From NCBI GenBank assembly GCA_016806645.1, contig JACSYO010002159.1, positions 11,239,827 through 11,303,826 of the forward strand: a DNA stretch of 64,000 bases, read 5' to 3'. A model generated the notes under the pieces. It saw nothing but the letters and a program-made list of their open reading frames with translations, searched no databases and was not told the DNA's origin. Shown here in pieces: positions 60,609 through 64,000 of this stretch (position 1 is the stretch's first letter; each line of letters opens with the position of its first letter). The position numbers and the translations under genes were made by a program. Origin of the DNA: Ophiodon elongatus (lineage: Eukaryota > Chordata > Actinopteri > Perciformes > Hexagrammidae).

Positions 60609-62278
60609 CAATACAGAAAACTAAATCTTTGACACAGTGGTTATCAGATCTGTGAGGGTATCAAGACAGGGAACAGGATAAGGGACTTAAGAGGACAGAT
60701 AATGGTAGTATTAAGTGCTATTGTATCTACAAGAACGGAACACTAAAGCTTCCTTGAAGCTGCTGTTATTGGCTCAAACTATTTATTTACCTCTTGTTCG
60801 GCCTTAAGTATATTAATCATACTTTAGGCATACATGGGCGTCACGGAAAGCATGTGAATACTGTTTTAGGGTCTAGTTTAAAGCTTCTTAAAAAAACTTG
60901 TTTGTATGTACTATCTACTACTAAATATGTACTATCATAAGCAAGAATCAAAGTTAATGTCCTGAAAAAAGCAATAATGTTATTTAATATGTCAGACATA
61001 AAATGTCTATAATCAATATATTTATAACAATAGATCAAGTTGTGAGGGAAAATAGTTTGTTCTTAGTGAAGAGTAAAAAAAAAAACTAAACTCTGGAGTC
61101 CCCCTCGCCTTTGGGTAAAGAAATATATCATTCTCGAGGTGAATTACATATATTCATCAAGTGGACAGAAACATGACTCCAAATTAATGCTGATATTGCG
61201 CTGTATCTGCTGGATGTGCAAACTGTATGCTGACAAGTAGGGTCGGGCAATTGTTTGTTCTCATATAGTCCAATTGTGGTTACTTGAGATCGCATACGAT
61301 CAGATTGCCAGGAAGGCAGCGGTGTGGCTGAGCTCTGATGGAGCTCTACAATAATACAACCGTCAAGCTTTCTGCAAGCAACACAGTCAAAGTAAGGCCT
61401 AAGTGAATAAATATTTGTAAAAGAGTGTTAACATTTTAATGAAAATCAATGTAATAGCATCGCCTCCTCTAGTCAACAGCTCCCTTTTCAATAGGAGTCC
61501 AAATTTAAAAAGGTAAATGTAATATTTCACAAGATTTTGTTGGTCAGCCAAAACTTTCTCCCAATTGTGCACACAGCTGTATTAAAGGGGGAATCTATCA
61601 GCAATCTAACAGCCCCATACATTACATTTATATAACCACCATTTTTTTAAGGGTGATAACGTCATAAATGAGGATGACAGACATCAGAAGCTTCATTCAT
61701 TTGAAAGCTTTGAATGTAAAAAAAAATTACATCTGGCCCTATCCATTACTTTAACAACTCTTATGGAGCATAGAGCAAAGGTTTGGTAAGCACGCATTTG
61801 GAGAACAACGATGATTATATCCACTGAAAAAACAGGCTTGTAATTTAAGAATAAAAATTCACTTGTGCTGATTAACTTGGTACAGAGGGCAAACAAGCTG
61901 GTCCACTAGAAACGTATGTAATGCACAGTAGGTTAAAGATTATATTATTCTCTATTATTTTTACAATATCTTGGTTCTGATAGAAAATAGAAAATATCAG
62001 CGTGGGGAAAAAACAATCAATCATCCCTTCAGTCGTCCATCCACGATTCAATAACCTATAGGCAAAAGCCTACTGACAAGTCTGTCATATATCATCTTAA
62101 AAAGGTGATAGCATGTCAGTGTTGGTTACCAGCTCATTTTCTCTGCCCCCAAGTCAAAAAAATATTATTTCTATTGTAAATTTAATCGTGAAGTATTTGA
62201 AAACTCTAATCTGTGCTCATCTGCTTCATCAGGACAATGTGGATGTGTGGACTGGCTGACACCGATGATAAAACAAAC

Positions 62279-62318
62279 AACCACCACCATCATCATCATC
62301 ATCATCATCATCATCATA
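62279..62318. repeat. (ACC)n(ATC)n trinucleotide repeat
   Basis: ACC units followed by about ten ATC units. The polyhistidine frame across it is not supported as coding. Confidence 0.97.
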
Positions 62319-64000
62319 TTTTGATTCAAATTTTAATAAACTCTGGTGCAAAGCCACCAGCTCACTTCACACCATTGAAAAAAAAAGAAAAAAAAGAAAG
62401 AGGACAAATACAGAAATCTCTCATGTAAAATTATCATACGGGTTTGATTTTTTGCAGAAAGCTGTATGTTTTTAGGACCCCATCGCTCATAGTACAAAGC
62501 TGAATAAGAAAATACATTTTGAGGCCGGGCCTTTAAAATTCACAAGGTACGATTTGCAAATGAGCCTGAAGTATACATTTCTAAATCAAGACAGACGAAA
62601 ACAATTTAACATGCCACATCTGCACATTCCAGTTTGGAAAACAATATTCGTCAAACATAGTACATCATTGCCCTTTTAGCCACAATCCCCATGACACAAA
62701 AGTAAACTAAGGGAAATAAAGATTATATCTTGTAGCGATTGATGAGGTCACATCCATCTAATCCCCCTTTCATTCATCCCCAAGGCTTCCCGCCGTCGTC
62801 TGTCACTCTGCTCCCTCAAGTCATTTCACAATCTCTCTCCTCTCTCTTTATTTTCTCAAGCTTTTTGACTCCTTTCCTCTCTTCTTATGCTCCTTGTCAT
62901 AATTTCTCTGTGCTGCTGTCTATCATTACATCTCTCACTTAATTATCGGGAACGCCTACTCAATGCTTGATGAATCTTGTTGGGTCGCAGTGATTGAGTT
63001 GTCCTTCATTTGTCCCCTAATGAAAAAGGATGTTCTCATATTAGCTGCTGTTCTCTCTCTATTCCTTTACCTTAATAGGAAGTATAGCTACATGAATCTT
63101 CAATAATCACTTTGTGCAAATCATTTCTTGTCCACTACTCCATGATGTATACGAAGGTACTTCTATTTTGGTCGATAGAAATCTATGCACAAAGTAGGGC
63201 AAATTAGAAAATAGGTCCATGTTTTCATAATAGAAACTTAGCTGTTTCATGTTGGATTGGAAAAGATGTTTGCCTTCTCTATCCATACATTCAGACTTTT
63301 TTTGTTGTCATTTTCACTCGTTCCAATTTACGGATTGTGCAACTCCAATTTGTGTCCTTCAACTGCCAGAGCAACGTCAGTGGAATTACTGTGAAAGGAC
63401 ATTTTAAAAGCATATGTAATAGTCTGCCAGTATATATATATTTTTTTTTCCAGGCTGTGCATAATATTACACAGCTCTCTGTGAATGCAATTACATGGAC
63501 ATGTGCCTTGGACAGTGCCATCCAAAATGAGAGTGATTATGGCCGGTCCGACTGGGTGTGCTGGAGACAGAACAGAGGGGAAAAGAAGGACTGCAACCTT
63601 CAGCACTAAGCATTGCTTATCTCTTCAACAGACTGCTGAGAAGAGGGGGATACGTTTTTATATCATTACTTCATGAATAAAAAGTATCCAGTTCAAGATA
63701 ACACCAACGGTCTCTTCACCGGTGGAGTGAACATCTACCGCCTTCACACGAGTGTTCTCATTACTATCTTCATTTGGAAGTCAAAGGCCAGGCATTAAGA
63801 ACAAACACTCGCAACCTCCATCCGGCTCGCCCAGTCTTGTCTAAGTTACAGCCAATGCGACCTCATATTATTATTACTGTATCTCTAGAAGGAATCAATT
63901 CTACTTTCATGACAGCTCAGGCAATTTTCAAGGTGCTATCTGCCAACATATCATATTACACACTACCAGCACCTTTCAGGATTTCTGCTCTGCCTGGGTA

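Larger units (their letters stand above)
52570..64000. other. Probable dph1 upstream intron or 5' flank, no exon recognised
   Basis: I looked on the minus strand for the conserved DPH1 N-terminal blocks (FEIPKT, VALQMPEGL) and did not find them. Microsatellites and one decayed repeat are the only identified features. The missing dph1 5' exons may be missed here or lie to the right. Confidence 0.6.

Noticed and set aside
52600..64000. dph1 exons for the first ~100 residues
   Set aside because: I searched by eye for the FEIPKT and PEGL blocks in the reverse complement and found no match; none is reported.

Overview
This is vertebrate nuclear DNA, almost certainly from a ray-finned (teleost) fish. 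The signs are long introns with GT..AG junctions, abundant (CA)n and (GA)n microsatellites, fish-type interspersed repeats, and small coding exons in a large AT-rich background. Nothing bacterial, viral or plasmid-like was seen. Most long open frames in the window are low-complexity or chance frames.

Two real genes can be supported. (1) dph1, the diphthamide biosynthesis Fe-S enzyme, lies on the minus strand from 52569 down to 30704. Nine coding exons join in frame through nine matching junction phases to give about 340 residues, ending in a natural stop codon; a polyadenylation signal sits at 30079-30084. The exons for the N-terminal ~100 residues were not found and probably lie beyond 64000. 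(2) A plus-strand microRNA locus holds mir-212 (hairpin about 22676-22773) and mir-132 (about 22943-23031). Both arms of each are recognisable. Upstream, 19.9-21.6 kb is CpG-rich, with two TATA-like boxes, several cAMP-response elements, an E-box, an intact 21-bp RE1/NRSE for REST and a likely short spliced leader exon. This looks like the promoter and non-coding host transcript of the miRNA pair.

The two genes point towards each other (dph1 leftward, mir-212/132 rightward). As I recall, this matches the mammalian 17p13.3 order DPH1-OVCA2-miR-132/212-HIC1. I see no ovca2 between them and no hic1 on the left.

Layout: 1-19.9 kb intergenic, with microsatellites, a SINE-like fragment, a LINE tail and a 16-bp hairpin; 19.9-23.1 kb miRNA locus; 23.1-30.0 kb intergenic; 30.0-52.6 kb dph1 with introns up to 5.2 kb, one carrying a degraded L2-type LINE; 52.6-64 kb probable dph1 intron or 5' flank with no recognised exon. 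A notable detail is a (TG)25 run, in the sense strand, ending 11 nt before a dph1 splice acceptor.
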